Source of the DNA: Chaenocephalus aceratus
Taxonomy: Eukaryota > Chordata > Actinopteri > Perciformes > Channichthyidae
Assembly: GCA_023974075.1 (NCBI GenBank)
Contig: CM043800.1
Location: forward strand, 11,058,894-11,122,893
DNA length: 64,000 nt
Direction: 5' to 3'
Below are positions 26,651 to 37,780 of the stretch, piece after piece (within the stretch, counting starts at the first letter, position 1; each line of letters begins with the position of its first letter). The notes under the pieces are model-generated. The model made no database searches. It saw only the letters and a program-made list of their open reading frames with translations, and was not told the origin of the DNA. A program made the position numbers and the translations under genes.

Positions 26651-28689
26651 CTTGCCAAGTTAAAGTTGATTTTGAACTGAAACTATGGGGGGGGGGACAT
26701 TGGCGTAACCTTCAACAGCACTGTGAGAAAGTCATCTACAGTGGTTCAGTTGGCCCACACTGTTATTACACCATAGACCAGAGTATCTGGATTCACTTCA
26801 GCGGTGATGTCAGAGCTCCTCAGACCTACCCCGACCTCGCTGCAGCTGACCAAACAGGGAGCAGAGGACTGAGAGATGTTTCCCATAAACACCGCCATCA
26901 TCAGATACATCTACTCTAACCCACTATTACCGCCACGTGTTCTCACCCCACTGCTACAGGACTCTGGAGTCAGTTTGTTTCAGTTGCGTGTGCAGCATAC
27001 AGTAGCATCTCAGTTCATAAAGTGATGCAATCAGCAGAAAGGAATGTTATCCAAGTAAGACAAGGACACATTTATGGTGTTTTTTTACTTATACCACCAA
27101 AAAAGACAACAGTCTCCTTTCCCAGTGCTACTGTAGCTGGTGTGTTTGCCTTTCAGTTTTTACTGCTTCTGATGTGTCATTTCACAAATGTACATGTCAG
27201 AAAGCAAGTTAAGCAAGCATGGAAGTGAGTGAATTGTTCGAAACTGTGGCCACACTTTTGTATATCAGTTAGCTATTCAGACTCTCTCATTTGTTTGTTG
27301 GTGATTGGAAAAAAAGTCGGATTTGTGATACTTGTTTGTCTCATGTATGATTGGTGTTGTACATCCCTGTTTATGTCAATGGTGTCTGCCTCGAAAAAAG
27401 CATTATAGACAGAAAGGGGCATCATCGCCCGTTTGACATGTTTCTATTACTGCCGGTCTGAGCTGCAGCTGATATAAAGTAAACCTGTGACTGTACTCTG
27501 AATGAAAGGCAATTATTACTTTTCCATTGAAGATAAAAGCCAGATGTTAGGTGCTGACAGTGGATTATTTTGTCCGGTTGGTAAGGGGCTAAAGATTAGG
27601 CCTGAAAGTAAAGAGGCTTTCTGCTTTGAAGGTTCAGACTTGCCCGTGTAAATATATTTATTCTTAATCAGATGTGCTACACAACTTGCAAGGTAAGCTC
27701 ATTTGGAATCCAAACCTCATGCAGGATCAATCTTGAGAGTCAGCAGAAACTAAATTAGATTGAGGAGTTCACTGGTCTGGCCGACTGTGACCGTACTTGG
27801 GAAACCTCTGGCTAACAGCTGGAGGAAACACTGAGTCATGAGCCTCCCTCCCCCCTCCCTCTGTGTGTTTATAAACACACACATAAATGCAACACGTGTA
27901 CATGCAGTGCAAAAATGTGATGTTAATGCAGATTTAAGTCTTAAAAGAAATGCTTCTGCATTGTAGACATTCACTGTACCCCAAGTACTGTAGGTACACA
28001 CTCTGATGCTTCATGAACACACACACATAAAGCCTTCCTAAACCCTGCTTCACAAACCATCAGAGAGTCTATTTAATCCTGCCGCAGGATAAGACCCACG
28101 CTCCACGACGTCCTCATTGTCCAGGAGCACACTATGGCCTCCTCTTGTTTTATCAATATTGGCGTGTGTGTCTAGACGCTGTAAAAACAGCTAGTGGGGG
28201 TAAGAGAGGGAATGAGAGATGTATACCCTAGTTATCATAGTTGGGATTAGAATCCAAAGATAAGAGAAACAGCAGGGTGACAAAAACATAGAAAAGAGCG
28301 GGAAAGCAAGAAGGACAGAATGAAAGAGGCGGGGGTCAAAGACAAACTGATCAGGCCAACTGTCTCTGGATGGTGGGCTGACTGGATGAAACGGACCACT
28401 AAGACTTGGCGAGTGTTCACAGCTTTTTTAGGCTGTGTTCAGCCGACCAGGGTTGTTATACAACAGCAAAAGCACCAGACCACTCACCACCACAACCACA
28501 CTCAGCCTTTCTCTGGTGCTGCCACGTAGAGAGAGAGAGATGCAGTGACGTGGTTGGAGCTGAGCTGTAAGCAGAGGAACCATTAAAGCTATACTAGAGC
28601 CTGTTTGCTACACTCGTTTTGGTTGTCCCAGTCAAAAACTAGGATTCACAGATTAAAAGAGCATGCCAGGACATTCCAAGTAAATATCC

Positions 28690-29007
28690 ACCACAGAATG
28701 AGGTCACTGGCAGAGAATGTTCCCAAAACAGAAGAAGCAATGATAGCATTCTGAACACTCTATCCAGAGATACGCAGTTTTAGGCCAGAGGTTCTCAATC
28801 TTTTCAAATCCGACCCCCCAGAATAATTTAGTTGGGATCGATGAACAGACAAAAAGACACAACACATCATGGTTTGCCGGCTTGCTTTTAATGGTTATAA
28901 ATAGAAGTGTTACTGAGTTTCAAGTTGGATACACCCCTATACACTGCCATGCTGTACACTGAACACTTGCACAGTATCTGAAATTCAACCAGGTACTTTG
29001 TCTCAAA
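28690..29007 (+). repeat. Dispersed repeat R, left part of a split copy
   Basis: Blocks CCCAAAACAGAAGAAGC, ACTCTATCCAGAGA, TTAGGCCAGAGG and CTGAACACTTGCACAGTATCTG match the copy at 26115 in order. The next block of that copy (CCCTCACAGGAAGTGACG) is found only after the fold-back element, at about 30397. Confidence 0.6.
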
Positions 29008-30398
29008 TTGCCAGTAGGGCCTGGCTCATTTTGTGGCATCTGCAGGCAGTGACAAGTACTTCCGGCATCTGCCACAGAGGCCACTACTCTGTGGTATCTG
29101 TGGCAAGTCCTTCCGGCATATGCCACAGATGCCACAACTTGCCGAGGCCTCTGCCACTGCTCAACGGGAGTGCCAGAGGGATGCCAGAGTAAGAGAAGGT
29201 TTACGGTAGCTGCCACTCGCCTTCCGTGGCAAATGCTGCTATTTAAACCCGTATTTATCGTGTAAAATGTCGCTGTTTAGGCATGACTTTATCGAACTGA
29301 TCTGTCTATTTTTCAAAAAGATTATACATTATCATTTCTATTCAATTTTACTTGGAGCATGGTTTGCTAAAATAAACAAACGTGCTGATGAAATATTGGC
29401 GAGTGAGGGTTGCAACGCCCTTGGCAATTGTTGCTTCTTGAGGGAGTTTCCACTGCTTGCTACGATAAACCAGGTGTATTATGACGAGTAAAGACAAATA
29501 CATATCTGTATGGACACAGCAACGTGTACACTGGTGTTATTAGACTTGGCTACAGACTTAAGGCAGCTGTAACTGATTGCAGTTGCCACTGCTAGTGAGA
29601 TACTAAGGTTTACTTTATAAATGAGGCAAAGGACAGTTATATTTGCCCCATGCCTTCAGCAGCAGCAGGCCATTCACTTTGATTTGATCCAGTTATGAAA
29701 TGTCATCATTTCGACAATAAAGAAATGCTACATAAACGTTATCTTGTACTTTTTATCGAACCATCTCCGTTTCTAACTTTCAATATATTTAAAAAGAGAT
29801 CTCTCTCTCTCATCTGCGTGCGGGGGCGGGCCTCACAGACATGCTGCTGCGCTGTGCACACAGTTCTGCCGGTAATGAATATTAGGATACATTTTGTGAG
29901 GAAACTTTTCCACCAATAATTCCAATAAGTATTCCAAAATGTATTCTCTTCAGGTTTACGAAAGTAACTGTAATCAGATTAGTTGTTTTTCAAATGTAAC
30001 GCGAGCTGAATACAGTTAGGCTACTTGATTTTTGTATTCTGATTACGTAACGCGGTTACATGTATTCCGTTACAATCCAACCCTGTGTACAGATCAGTTC
30101 GATAAAGTCATGCCAAAACAGCGACATTTTACACGATAAATACGGGTTTAAATAGCAGCATTTGCCACGGAAGGCGAGTGGCAGCTACAGTAAACCTTCT
30201 CTTACTCTGGCATCTTGTGGCAACTCCCGTTGAGCAGCGGCAGATGCCTCGGCAAGTTGTGGCATATGCCGGAAGTACTTGCCACAGATACCACAGAGTA
30301 GCGGCCTCTGTGGCATATGCCGGATGTACTTGCCACTGCCTGCAGATGCCACGAAATGCGCTTGCTGTCTCTCCAAATTGCACTGACTGCTGTGCCCT
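29008..30398. mobile_element. Fold-back element with inverted arms of about 280-300 bp
   Basis: The left arm (29008-29308) and right arm (30088-30398) are inverted copies. For example AAACCCGTATTTATCGTGTA faces TACACGATAAATACGGGTTT, and CATGACTTTATCGAACTGAT faces its complement. The arms are packed with TGCCAC/GTGGCA motifs (at least seven per arm), some as TGGCATATGCCG. The roughly 780-bp middle has no recognisable transposase and holds a hAT end at 29870-30085. The element interrupts repeat R, which supports a true insertion. Superfamily not assigned. Confidence 0.7.
29870..30085 (-). mobile_element. hAT end inside the fold-back element
   Basis: On the minus strand it starts CAGGGTTGGATTGTAACGGA, followed by ACATGTAACCGCGTTACG and AAAACAACTAATCTGATTAC. 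This is a well-known fish hAT terminus rich in GTAAC. It abuts the inner edge of the right arm. The partner terminus was not found. Confidence 0.6.
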
Positions 30399-30794
30399 CA
30401 CAGGAAGTGACGACAGGAAGTTGCTAAGCAAGCAACCTTTTATAGTAAGCACTAGCGAAACATTGCAGACTGCTCAACTCACCTAATATAATTAACGTTG
30501 CCTTTTTTAACAATGGTACCTTTATTTTATAATAATAACAGTTTTATTTGTAGTGCTCACCGGAACAGCCAGGCAAAGTAGCCTTAAGTTGTTGAGTGGT
30601 GCAACGTTTCTAGGTTTCCACACTTTCTGACAACTTATTTACTTAAAGTGCATCCACAGGGTATTCGTAGCTCCTTGTACTTTGCATTGGGACGCACTTA
30701 TGCACTCAAAACAGCAGTATCTGAATTGAGACACAGCAAGAGTATAGCACACTGCAAATCAGCTCCAACAGCCTCAGGTTTCCAAAGAACATTT

Positions 30795-30988
30795 GACATT
30801 ACATTACATGTTACTTGTTAGACGCTTTATCCAAAGCCACTTACATACTCAATACTGTGGGCAATCCCCACAGGAGCAATTTGGGGCGAAGTGTCTTGCC
30901 CAGGGACACAACGACATGCTGACTGCAGTGGGACTCGAACTTGATATCCTCTGATTCAAAGGTCAGCGCACTAATCCACTACGCCACA
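30795..30988 (-). mobile_element. tRNA-derived SINE with L2-like tail
   Basis: On the minus strand the head has a pol III A box TGGCGTAGTGG and a B box GTTCGAGTCCC (plus 30930-30940), spaced as in a tRNA gene. The tail reads TGTAAGTGGCTTTGGATAAA, then GCGTCTAACAAG and ACATGTAATGTAATGT. That tail matches the 3' end of the L2-like LINE at 9779, so the SINE was probably mobilised by that LINE's enzyme. The tRNA part does not fold into an intact cloverleaf by eye, so it is not called a tRNA gene. Confidence 0.75.
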
Positions 30989-33900
30989 TTTAATCTGAAA
31001 CACTGATACCCGAGTCAAGCTGTGTGGTTTGTTCATTTTGATGTCTGGTCATAGAGCCGTGGCAGTGACCTTAATATAGGTCTGCTGTGGATCCAACTGA
31101 CAGTTGTTTCCATCAGTTGGAGAAATTGATAAGCAAAGAGATCATAGCATGAGGTTCTCATCTTTCTACAAAGCTAGCAAGCTACATCCATACAAATACA
31201 GTACATGCGAGTGATAAAAGCTCATTATCGAAATATATTTTTAAAATATATCTAAAAAGTGATATTGGCCGTACGAAGATGTCTATTAAAATTAAACTAA
31301 CCAAGAAACCCAACAAGAAATTGGAATACATGAGCACAATGAATGATTACACTGAAACAAAATGGAAATGGCGTTGTCTGTTTGACAGAGAACAACTGAA
31401 ATATAGTAGGTTACGTTTAAATAGGAGCAAAGGGGGAAATGGCAAAGACTGACACCTAAACAGAACGACACCACAGGGGTCGGGATGAGGAGCAGTAGGT
31501 GGGAGACTGAGTTGATGTATAACAACAATAAAAGCCTGATTAATGGTTCTGAACAAGAAGAGGGTACTTCTCTCTTAAAGTTGCTGGTTTGTGTCAGTAA
31601 CTTCTGAACATAAATGAAAGGCTACTAAAGATGTTCAGATATCTCCAACTAAAACAACACTTGAACATGTCCGTAAGACAAGACCATAATAATGGAAAGA
31701 AGACACCAATGCCATGGTTGATTAATTCTGGAACTGCAGTGTACCAATAACCATCTCAAGAAACAGCCAGACAAAAGGTCACATACCTAAGGAACCAATC
31801 CGTCAGCTCGCGGAGGAAGAGCTTTCTTTATCATTAGCATTAGCATTAGCGCTTTGGCGAAATGAGGAAATCAAAGGAGAAGAAAACCATAATGTCCCAG
31901 ACAAACTTCTAAAGAAAACTTGGTTTTGCAGAAGCTTTTTTCCAGAGGAATGTTTGGAAATGTTTACCCAAAAACAGATGTGTCTCCCCACAACACATAT
32001 ATTGATGCATGGCCTTGTTCCATACATTTATCCTGGGGATTTGTGGGGTTTCTTTTGGAGTTTTTACTTGCGAGGGTCTAATGAGAAAGTGTTGTACACA
32101 CTGTAAAGCCTCATGAGACTAGTGTAATTTGTCCAAAAAAATTGTTTGATTGATTGACAGCGAGTACCTGCTTACATGTTGCCAACTGGTATGTTTTAGA
32201 TTCAGCTTAACTCTGATTTCCATGTTAGATATGCACATTCTAAGACTGGAGGAACATCTAAGCCATTTCAAGGCATTAAGGGATCACTGAGGAGTGATAA
32301 AGGGAAGACAGAGTAAAGGGGGGGAAGGGCAAAGTGAAAGCACTCATTCATGCCAGTATGTGCATCTATTTGTGTTGTCATAGTCACTCTGCATTTGATC
32401 AGCAACACATACAACTGCCATGAATCTGAATGGTAGTGAGCACTGCGCTGGTTCTTGTCCAACAAAAAAAAAACTGACCCTTATTCTAAAGCTGTTGACC
32501 CGTCTCCTTAAATACCTGTTTGTCTTCTTCACTCCCCCCCGCCAGCTATACTCTATTTTATTGGAACCATCCAGAAAGACGGCTAGGGAGGTAAGAGTGT
32601 GTGTGCTTGCAGTCAATCATTTTGCACTGGATCAGGAGATATCTTAGTTACAATAGGAGGTCTCGGGATCAGTGTTGGTGTCAATCATTCAATATGTAAA
32701 CCAATATGGAGCCGGCCCACAGATGTTCTCTGGTTTCAAAAAGGCACATTTTGCGAGTTTCAAGGTAAACTTAAACCCTGTCCTTTTTAGGGCTACATAT
32801 TTGGCCTACGTTTCATAGGAATGTATCTCCGAATTTTGAGGAAGCAAGTCTAATGGCATCACTGCACGCATTGTTCCAAATAGCCATAGCAGTCATCCTA
32901 CACGATATCAATTCTACAGGCATCGGCAATCAAGTGGAAACAGTAGCAACATAAGAAGGCCATTATCCTGAAGCAGTCATTCTGATGTGGCTTCAGAGGG
33001 ACTCATATAGGGCCGCACAGAAATCTGACCTTTCCCTGTCCAAATAACATACTCGTTCCTACCATGCTTTGAATTTTAAGTGCATTCACAAATACAGTAC
33101 CTCTATTTGAGAGGCTTTTGCATACAAGATGTATACAACCATGTCATTCTAAAATATTAGTTTTTCATTTTCATTATTTTGTAACTATTTGTATTCCATT
33201 CACTGTCAAAAAAGTCTATCTTTCAATCCTTTCTGGCCTCCCTGCCATGTGGTATATGTCTCCCAAATATGAATATCTTACATATTAAGAGATTAAAGGC
33301 TTACTAATTGCCGAAGATGGCTGACCACTGTAGTCTTTAGTACATTTTATTCAGACTTGGGAAAACTGGCAATTTGGAGATTCCGTTGTCATTGCTGACC
33401 CTAAATGTGGATTAATTCAGAAAACTGTCCTCAACAAATTCAAAGTGAGTATTCATAACCCCATGATGATGTATGTGAGATGTACCCAAATTAAACTGAA
33501 GTGACCATTTCCAGGCAATTAGGAAACATGTCTGAAAATAAGTCTTTCATTACACCATTCCAAATTGAAGGAAGAATGTAATGTAACCAACTACCACAAA
33601 TGTGGAAAAGAAGCTCTCAGAGAATATGTTACATTACATATGAGTAATGATAGTATAATCCAACATGTTCAAACTGTTGGCCTTCTACTTCAGGTTGCAG
33701 TGCCCCTGCAGTGAGTAGAGGTTAAGTAATTTCCTGAGGTTATTTCAGCGGAACAGTGACCTAAGCCCTTCAGCTGCGACCTGACCTCACTAACCAATTC
33801 CACTGCCAATGTACTTGACACATCAAAGTGTTTTCCAACAGCTTTAAAGCCGTGTGTACCCCCTCCTCATGCAGAAGCACTTCTGACCCACTTACCTACA

Positions 33901-35199
33901 AATGAATGTCCTTGGCTCATATATCTGTTTATGCTCAAGACTGAGGCAAGCATGAAAAATAGAATAATCTTTTCTTTGGAAATAACTCAATGATCCTCTG
34001 GAAGTAAAGCCAAGGAATCACATGACATTATTCAGTGGCCCAGGGCAAAACTGGCACATATTCAATGGAAGTCCAAAACAAATGGTTATGGAAATGCTTG
34101 TTGATTCCAGAGAATGTACAACGTTTGTGACGACTCAATTGGTTGGATATATTCCAGTCGAAGCAAATCTGAACGATACTCGAAGGAGTTAAAAAAGTCG
34201 GAAGCAGGTCAGAGATGTCTTTGCTCATTTCCCATGGAGATGAAGTGCTGACATACACCATCAAAGAAAAATAAAGACCCTCAAATGACCCTTTTCTTCC
34301 TGACACACTCCTTATTTTCAGAGCTCCACATGCCAGAGATTCATATGCTTGCTGGCCTCTGACCTCTGATGCATAGAACTGCTTTTTCTGTTCAACACAT
34401 GGCAGGTGTAACAGCATTTCACTTAAAAAAACCTCAATGAAGCACCTAACCAATCAATCTTTATTGTAACAAGCTCCATGAAGAGGTTTGAACCATTTCA
34501 TAAAAGCCAACTTGCCTTTAAGTTTTTTCTGTCATTGGAAAGTAAGAGTGAGGCTTTTCTTAAATGATCCTAATTGTACACAGAGGGTGAACAAGGGGGT
34601 TATTTATGGCCCCTGCCTACGGTGTTGCATTGAAGAATGGAAAACCCGGCACGGCCTGGTGAACATTAATTTGTATGTGTACGCCGCCTGTATGCATGAC
34701 TGCACGTGTATGTATTTGGCGAGACGAAGAAAAAGAAAGTTTGTCCATTTGCTGTCTTGAGGGGAACCTTGAGACACTCCAGAGCCCCTGTCAGGTCGAT
34801 CCAAATGAGTTCCCTCTTCAGTGGAAATTCCATTACAAATGGCTACAATGAATCTCCTGTAACGACTTTGTGGTGTAATAAAGACCACAGCATGGGGAGA
34901 GAGATGACATTTTGGTTTCCGCCATTCATTTAACATTTTTATCCTACGTTCAAAAGCTATTTGTATGGTCATACAAGAAAGCTCAGATATGTAGCCTGTG
35001 TGTGTGATGTTTTTGCATCTGGAAATCATTACACTAATGTAACTTGAGGTATTTTTGGCAACTCTCTGAGATCAAATATTTGATTTTACATTACTGTAAT
35101 GTAGCTTGTATTCAAGCAAAGAGAACAGGATCATAAAAGGGACAGAACAATGAGTGACTCAATGAAAGGTATACTTAATGGCAACATTTAGATTTTTAA

Positions 35200-35560
35200 C
35201 AATGCTCACAATGAGCTTTAGGTTCTCAGTCTTTTTCAATGGTCCAGACTGAAATATTGGTTTGGATGGCCCCAACAGTTTGTACCAACATTCATTGTTT
35301 AGATGTATCCTAATGCCTTAGCCAAGACTATTTCTCAAGCGCCAGCAGCCTGTACAAGTTTTCACATATCCAGTGAAATATCTTTAACATCTTAAGGATT
35401 GGCATTAGCTTTGGTACTGACATTCACGGTTCTCAGATGAAGAATTATAATGACTTTGGTAATCCCCTAATTTTCTTACAGACATTTGTGGCTCTGACTG
35501 AATTATATCAAAGAACATTGGATAGATTGCCATGAAATTCCATGTAGCAAATCATGTCTT
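35200..35560 (+). repeat. Old dispersed fish repeat
   Basis: Phrases such as TTTGGTACTGACATTCACGG, AATGACTTTGGTAATCCCC, ACATTTGTGGCTCTGACTGA and ATTGGATAGATTGCCATGAA are the wording of a widespread, highly diverged teleost repeat. No coding capacity. Boundaries are approximate. Confidence 0.5.
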
Positions 35561-35588
35561 CCCCAAGACGAATTGTAATAACTGCTGC

Positions 35589-35780
35589 TTTAAAAGGGAC
35601 CCTAAGATGCTCATTTTCAGGTTTGTATTTGTATTTTTTGTCTCTACTGTTGACCTGTTTCCTTGCTTTAATGTTCAAAAAGATCTTTATATTTCTCATA
35701 CTGCCTGTGCTGCAGCACCTCTGTTCACCCTCTGTCTGAAACCAGAGCCCAGTCCTTACCAGGCTTACCACTTTCCTTTG
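35589..35780 (-). mobile_element. Degenerate MITE, family of 46976-47384 (copy 2)
   Basis: A reversed, truncated copy. It starts TTTAAAAGGGACCCTAAGATG and contains CACCCTCTGTCTGAAACCAG followed by AGCCCAGT, the complement of the ACTGGGCTCTGGTTTCAG block of the other copies. Confidence 0.55.
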
Positions 35781-36559
35781 GGGAGGTATGTTTCTAACCA
35801 GAGCAGCATTTCTTGAATGGCAAGGGTGCAAATTCCTTACTAATGTTGGACTCATTGGTCGAGCGGTATGAGTCATGCCCATATCCTGCCCTTTTCCATA
35901 GTGTGGCATGATCTTATTAGTAAAAGCACTAAAACAATAAAAATAGCTCTAACCAACTGTCTTGATAATCATTGCGAGCCAGTATGCACAATAAAACTTG
36001 AAACTAGAGAAGCTTAATGGAATTCAATCGTAATCCTTTCAGCATTAATGTGCTATTGCTACAATGACTTGTCAAAAGGCCTTCCACGAAAAAGGCTTAT
36101 TATCCCCTGGTTTCAATTTGCTGCACGATAAGCACATGACAAGACTTTTTAAACCAATTTCAGTTGACAACTAGAACAAGAAAGACAATCTTGAACAAGG
36201 CACAATATTCCCGGTGTTCCAGTGTAGCCAGCGGATATCCAGGCCAAGACTTCTTTACATGTGCGCATGCGTATTGTTTACAAGCTTTTTACCAACTTGA
36301 GACACAAGAATGGATTTGTACTCTAGAGGCCATAACTACAACCGGATTATTTCACACGTAGCCAGTTTACAAGCAAATTCTAAGCATATTTAAACTTAAA
36401 TCAATGTCAGATAATCAAGGATTGCATTTCATTCCGCCTCTTTTGCTCTCCCCTTGAATCACGAAAGCCTACTCAAACATGATTGGTAGGACTACTGAAA
36501 CCGAAAAGCCTTACGATCCTAAGACTTGTGACATTGTGTACATGCATTATCAGTTACAT

Positions 36560-36817
36560 AGAGAAGAAGAAGAAGAAGAAGAGAAGAAGAAGAAGAAGAA
36601 GAAGAAGAAGAAGAAGAAGAAGAAGAAGAAGAAGAAGAAGAAGAAGAAGAAGAAGAAGAAGAAGAAGAAGAAGAAGAGAAGAAGAAGAAGAAGAAGAAGA
36701 AGAAGAAGAAGAAGAAGAAGAAGAAGAAGAAGAAGAAGAAGAAGAAGAAAGAAGAAGAAGAAGAAGAAGAAGAAGAAGAAGAAGAAGAAGAAGAGAAGAA
36801 GAAGAAGAAGAAGAAGA
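36560..36817. repeat. 258-bp pure purine (GAA)n tract
   Basis: Only A and G occur over 258 bases, mainly GAA/AAG units with four or so one-unit slips (GAGAAG, GAAAGAAG). The complementary strand is all pyrimidine with mirror symmetry, a composition able to form intramolecular triplex DNA. Poly-Glu, Lys or Arg frames over it are artefacts; the slips explain why they switch residue. Confidence 0.98.
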
Positions 36818-37260
36818 TGAGAGCCAGGGTGCTTAAATTGGAAGCATTTCCTCTATCTAACTTGTTAGTGTGAATTAGGTGATGATTCTTGCTTCAGGTT
36901 TAAGAGGTCCAAGTTTCAAATCCCTACAAGCCCTATTTAATGAAACTTGACTTGTTTACATCAATTTCATTTACTGGGATTACATGTTTTGTGATAAGGA
37001 ATAAGTATATCCTACTGCAGTATTCCTTCTGTATAAATCCAGTTCTAGTTTTCCCATTTCTTCCACAATGACCTACTGTGATGCCCGTACTTCAGTTGCT
37101 TTGAGGCTTCCAAAGACAGCTCATTATCTCCTTTTCTCTTGCCCCCTCGAGAAGACATCAGTGTCAGTGAACGACAGGACTGCACACTGAGCCCAATAAA
37201 CCTGCCACAGTGAGAAACACCAGAGCACCTGTACGAAGAACCAGACAAATGGGTCATTGA

Positions 37261-37780
37261 GTGCAACACAGGAGACAACCTGATTTCCATCTCAGAACCC
37301 AATTCAAAGTATTGGTCTTCACATATAGAGCTGTCCATGGCCAAGCCCCAGCCTACATTAATGACCGTATCCACCCTCATAGCACAACCCGGGCCCTGAG
37401 GCCCTCTGAGCAAGGCCTCCTAAGGGTGCCCCGAACCACGCTAAAGACCAAGGGTGACCGTGCCTTTGAGGCGGTGGCCCCAAGGCTTTGGAACAAACTC
37501 CACCAGAAACTAAGAGCCTCTGCCTCAATAGAGATTTTTAAGGGGCAGTTAAAGACCCACCTTTTCCGACAGGCCTTTGGGTCGCCGGAGGAGGTGAGTT
37601 AGTAGCTGTCTTTCATTGGTGTTTTATCCTATATTTTATCTTATGTATTACCTGCTGTTGTTTTATGCCTTTCATTCTACATTTTATAGTTGTACTTTGA
37701 ATTGTGTACTGTACTGTAAAGCACTTTTTACATTGGTGTTGAGAAGGGTGCTATATAAATAAAGTTGTACTTACTTACAA
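37261..37780 (+). mobile_element. LINE 3' fragment with reverse transcriptase C-terminus
   Basis: A plus-strand frame at 37264-37602 carries FKVLVFTYRAVHGQAPAYI, HSTTRALRPSEQGLLRVPRT, KGDRAFEAVAPRLWNKL and QLKTHLFRQAF. This is the distal C-terminal region of an L2/CR1-type non-LTR reverse transcriptase. A 3' UTR follows (TAAAGCACTTTTTACATTGG, GTGCTATATAAATAAAGTTG), then a short TTAC tail. The catalytic domain is missing (5' truncation). It differs from the element at 9779, so it is a separate lineage. Confidence 0.82.

Noticed and set aside
30930..30986. tRNA gene (A and B boxes present)
   Set aside because: Attached to an L2-like tail and without a credible cloverleaf; it is a SINE head.
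34028..34453. 141-codon minus-strand frame
   Set aside because: No domain, biased composition or splice support; long frames occur by chance in 64 kb.
36479..36836. Frames of 113 and 117 codons rich in Glu, Lys and Arg
   Set aside because: Translation of the GAA tract; residue switches coincide with single-unit slips.
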